A DNA stretch of 64,000 bases from Microbacterium testaceum StLB037 (lineage in GTDB: Bacteria; Actinomycetota; Actinomycetes; Actinomycetales; Microbacteriaceae). The DNA lies in NCBI RefSeq assembly GCF_008763945.1, contig NZ_VTQH01000003.1:609428-673427 (forward strand), written 5' to 3'. Under the pieces are notes generated by a model, which had not been told where the DNA came from, did no database searches, and worked only from the letters and a program-made list of their open reading frames with translations. The position numbers were made by a program, and so were the translations under genes. Numbering within the stretch: position 1 is the first letter of the stretch; each line of letters begins with the position of its first letter. This document shows positions 63,201 through 64,000 of the stretch, in pieces.

Positions 63201-63848
63201 CTCGGCAGCGGCATGCAGGTGGCGCTGAAAGACCTCGAACTCCGCGGTGCCGGAAACCTTCTGGGTGCGGAGCAGGCCGGGCACATCGCGGGCGTCGGTT
63301 TCGATCTGTACCTGCGCATGATCGGCGAAGCGGTATCGACGTTCCGCGGCGAGGACGTCGACGGTCCCACCGAGCTTCGTCTCGAGCTCCCCGTCGATGC
63401 GCGCCTGCCGGAGTTCTACATCGACAGCGAGCGTCTGCGTCTCGAGGCGTATCAGAAGCTCTCGGCCGCGGCTTCCGCCACGGCGAAGGACGACGCCATC
63501 GACCTCGTCGTCGAAGAACTCCGTGACCGATACGGCGAGCCGCCGGTCGAGGTCGAGGGGCTGATCGCCGTCGCACGCCTTCGACGTCGCGCCGCTCAGG
63601 CGGGTCTGTCGGACGTGGTCGCGATGGGGTCCAACCTGCGCATCGCGCCGGCCGACCTCGCGGACTCGATGCGTGTCCGTCTGCAGCGGCTGTACCCCAA
63701 GGCCAAGCTCGTCGCGAACGGGGATGCCATGGTCGTGCCGCTTCCGCAGGATGCCGACGACTCGAACCTCATCGCCTGGGTGCGCCAGTTGCTCGACGCG
63801 CTCTGGCCGCTCCCCGTCGACAAGACCCCTGAGAGCGCGAACGCATAG
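60261..63848 (+). CDS. mfd: Transcription-repair coupling factor Mfd
   Basis: 1195 residues from the GTG at 60261; upstream ATGs at 60177 and 60231 would lengthen it but lack support. An N-terminal UvrB-like module (HFPAWETLPHERLSPS), the RNA polymerase-interacting domain (about 500-570, KPGDAVVHATHGIGKF), and the RecG-like motor follow: Walker A SGDVGFGKTEVA, IIDEEQRFG (DEEQ box), SATPIPRTLEM, and QLRGRVGRGRDRAY. The C-terminal TRCF domain ends the protein. It displaces stalled RNA polymerase and recruits UvrA. Confidence 0.97.
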   Translation: MTVPGIVRALEQAESYREAASAASSDLSLSLVDGLDAPVIAGLVERRRSAGEPGAVLVIAPTGRRAESLGPALDAVLPGAQVLHFPAWETLPHERLSPSPETVGRRLDVLRRIAAWDGTAPLVVTASVRSALQPLAPGLGDVEPVELAVGGRGLELEAVILRLVELAYHRVDMVSRRGEFAVRGGILDVFPPVADHPYRVEFFGDEVDQIRSFSVADQRSLPGEVSAVTLVPSRELLLTAEVRERAAELRDGYPGLRQLLEKMAEGIPAEGMESLIPVLIDDLITLIDYLPGGSAVALVDPERSLARATTLGDTNREFLEAAWSAATAGADTPVDLGSGDFVTLDDLREKASGRGGVWWRLSAFDSGAADAADEGLVTGDDSAHRIKADPVPSFQGNVEGATAHVGALLGDGWSVVVTASGPGMVDRARDVLSERGIAARRVDDVRLAPESGVAHVVCAPLERGFQLVEAKFAVITETEFYGRSVSGDNRGVKKLASRRRNVVDPLQLKPGDAVVHATHGIGKFIELTQREVSSGGRNAVKTTKEYLVLEYAPAKRGYPGDKLFVPTDQLDLLSKYVGGEAPTLSKMGGSDWAAAKGRARKAVRDIAVELVKLYSARMASKGYAFGPDTPWQRELEEAFPFAETQDQLQTIDEIKADMEKPIPMDRLLSGDVGFGKTEVAVRAAFKAIQDGKQVAMLVPTTLLVKQHLETFAERFAGFPVTVRPLSRFQSDKEVKATLAGLTDGTVDMVIGTHRILTEKVVFKDLGLMIIDEEQRFGVEHKDQLKKLKTNVDILAMSATPIPRTLEMAVTGIREMSTLATPPEDRHPILSYVGPRNDKQIAAAIRRELLREGQVFYVHNRVSSIQRVAAQLAELVPEARIVVAHGQMGEHALEQVVDDFWERRADVLVSTTIIETGLDISNANTIIIDRADKYGLSQLHQLRGRVGRGRDRAYAYFLYDEMKPLSETAADRLETIAVNNDLGSGMQVALKDLELRGAGNLLGAEQAGHIAGVGFDLYLRMIGEAVSTFRGEDVDGPTELRLELPVDARLPEFYIDSERLRLEAYQKLSAAASATAKDDAIDLVVEELRDRYGEPPVEVEGLIAVARLRRRAAQAGLSDVVAMGSNLRIAPADLADSMRVRLQRLYPKAKLVANGDAMVVPLPQDADDSNLIAWVRQLLDALWPLPVDKTPESANA

Positions 63849-63851
63849 GTC

Positions 63852-63910
63852 CTGCTCGTCCCGAGCAGACCCAGAACGGCCCGATCGACTCCTGTCGGTC
63901 GGGCCGTTCT
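63852..63910 (+). terminator. Double hairpin terminator after mfd
   Basis: CTGCTCG-tcc-CGAGCAG (63852-63868) is followed by perfect 12-bp arms AGAACGGCCCGA (63873-63884) and TCGGGCCGTTCT (63899-63910). The last 90 bp of the window contain no supported gene. Confidence 0.75.
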
Positions 63911-64000
63911 GCGATTGCGCGTCTTTCCGGGCTTCTACGTCTGCGACACGCCCGGGATGAGGGGTCGATTCGACCGATCCTCGGGAGCGACGTAATGTTT

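Noticed and set aside
59559..63284. Long minus-strand open frame (about 1240 codons) opposite mfd
   Set aside because: Its translation is Arg/Gly/Asp/Val-rich antisense of mfd with no domain motif. High-GC coding strands keep the opposite frame open.
63673..64000. Frames at the right edge after mfd
   Set aside because: They overlap the mfd 3' end and the double terminator, and have Arg/Ser-rich shadow composition. Nothing is supported in the last 90 bp.

Overview
The window is a high-GC (about 70 %) chromosomal segment from an actinobacterium, most likely a Microbacterium or close relative in the Microbacteriaceae. The evidence is strong GC3 bias, many GTG starts and ATGA/GTGA gene overlaps, actinobacterial gene types (HrpA with DUF3418, PMT, Prs next to GlmU, long Mfd), and a very frequent GGATGCC/GGCATCC heptamer typical of that genus. 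About 58 protein genes and one tRNA are packed with short gaps. No rRNA, transposase, prophage or CRISPR array was seen.

Layout. 1-2454: cell-envelope type two-component operon (cut at the left edge) with a DUF4097 'toast-rack' protein. 2527-3927: EamA exporter and divergent MarR regulator sharing two operators. 3993-10793: HrpA helicase, GH3 lipoprotein, LCP protein. 10899-13568: aldo/keto reductase and DUF255 protein. 13714-16049: PMT mannosyltransferase coupled to an ABC-like ATPase. 16073-22518: housekeeping genes rsmI, metG, tatD, then a 100-bp repeat array, a sugar transporter and rsmA. 22950-26589: phosphodiesterase, Stealth phosphotransferase, ispE. 26724-30253: DUF427 plus a four-gene osmoprotectant-type ABC importer. 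30470-35945: ABC-F ATPase, Tat-exported PHP protein, a LAITG sortase substrate, and a membrane protein/MarR pair. 36044-38589: tRNA-Gln, glmU, prs. 38785-41743: a flavin electron-transfer operon (FMN-binding lipoprotein, ApbE, NqrB/RnfD-like membrane protein fused to a ferredoxin-reductase module). 41787-42743: S41 protease.

42767-51861 is a gluconate/idonate catabolic region. On the minus strand lie a GntR/FadR regulator, gntK, gnd, vanZ-like and a response regulator/kinase pair; divergent on the plus strand lie gntP, a gluconate 5-dehydrogenase type SDR and an idonate dehydrogenase type enzyme. 51919-57119 is an IclR-controlled hydroxy-acid cluster (two dehydrogenases, MHS transporter, FAH-family hydrolase) with two matching palindromic operators. 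57150-63848 returns to housekeeping: a small membrane protein, L25, pth, two membrane proteins and mfd.

The most interesting non-standard signals are the flavin electron-transfer operon behind an ECF-like promoter, the tandem repeat array at 19.55-20.07 kb, a dispersed hairpin family with an identical 13-mer in three intergenic sites, many apparently leaderless promoters (TANNNT, 6-7 nt, start codon), a divergent promoter pair whose -10 boxes overlap, and the genus-type GGATGCC motif that forces otherwise rare codons.
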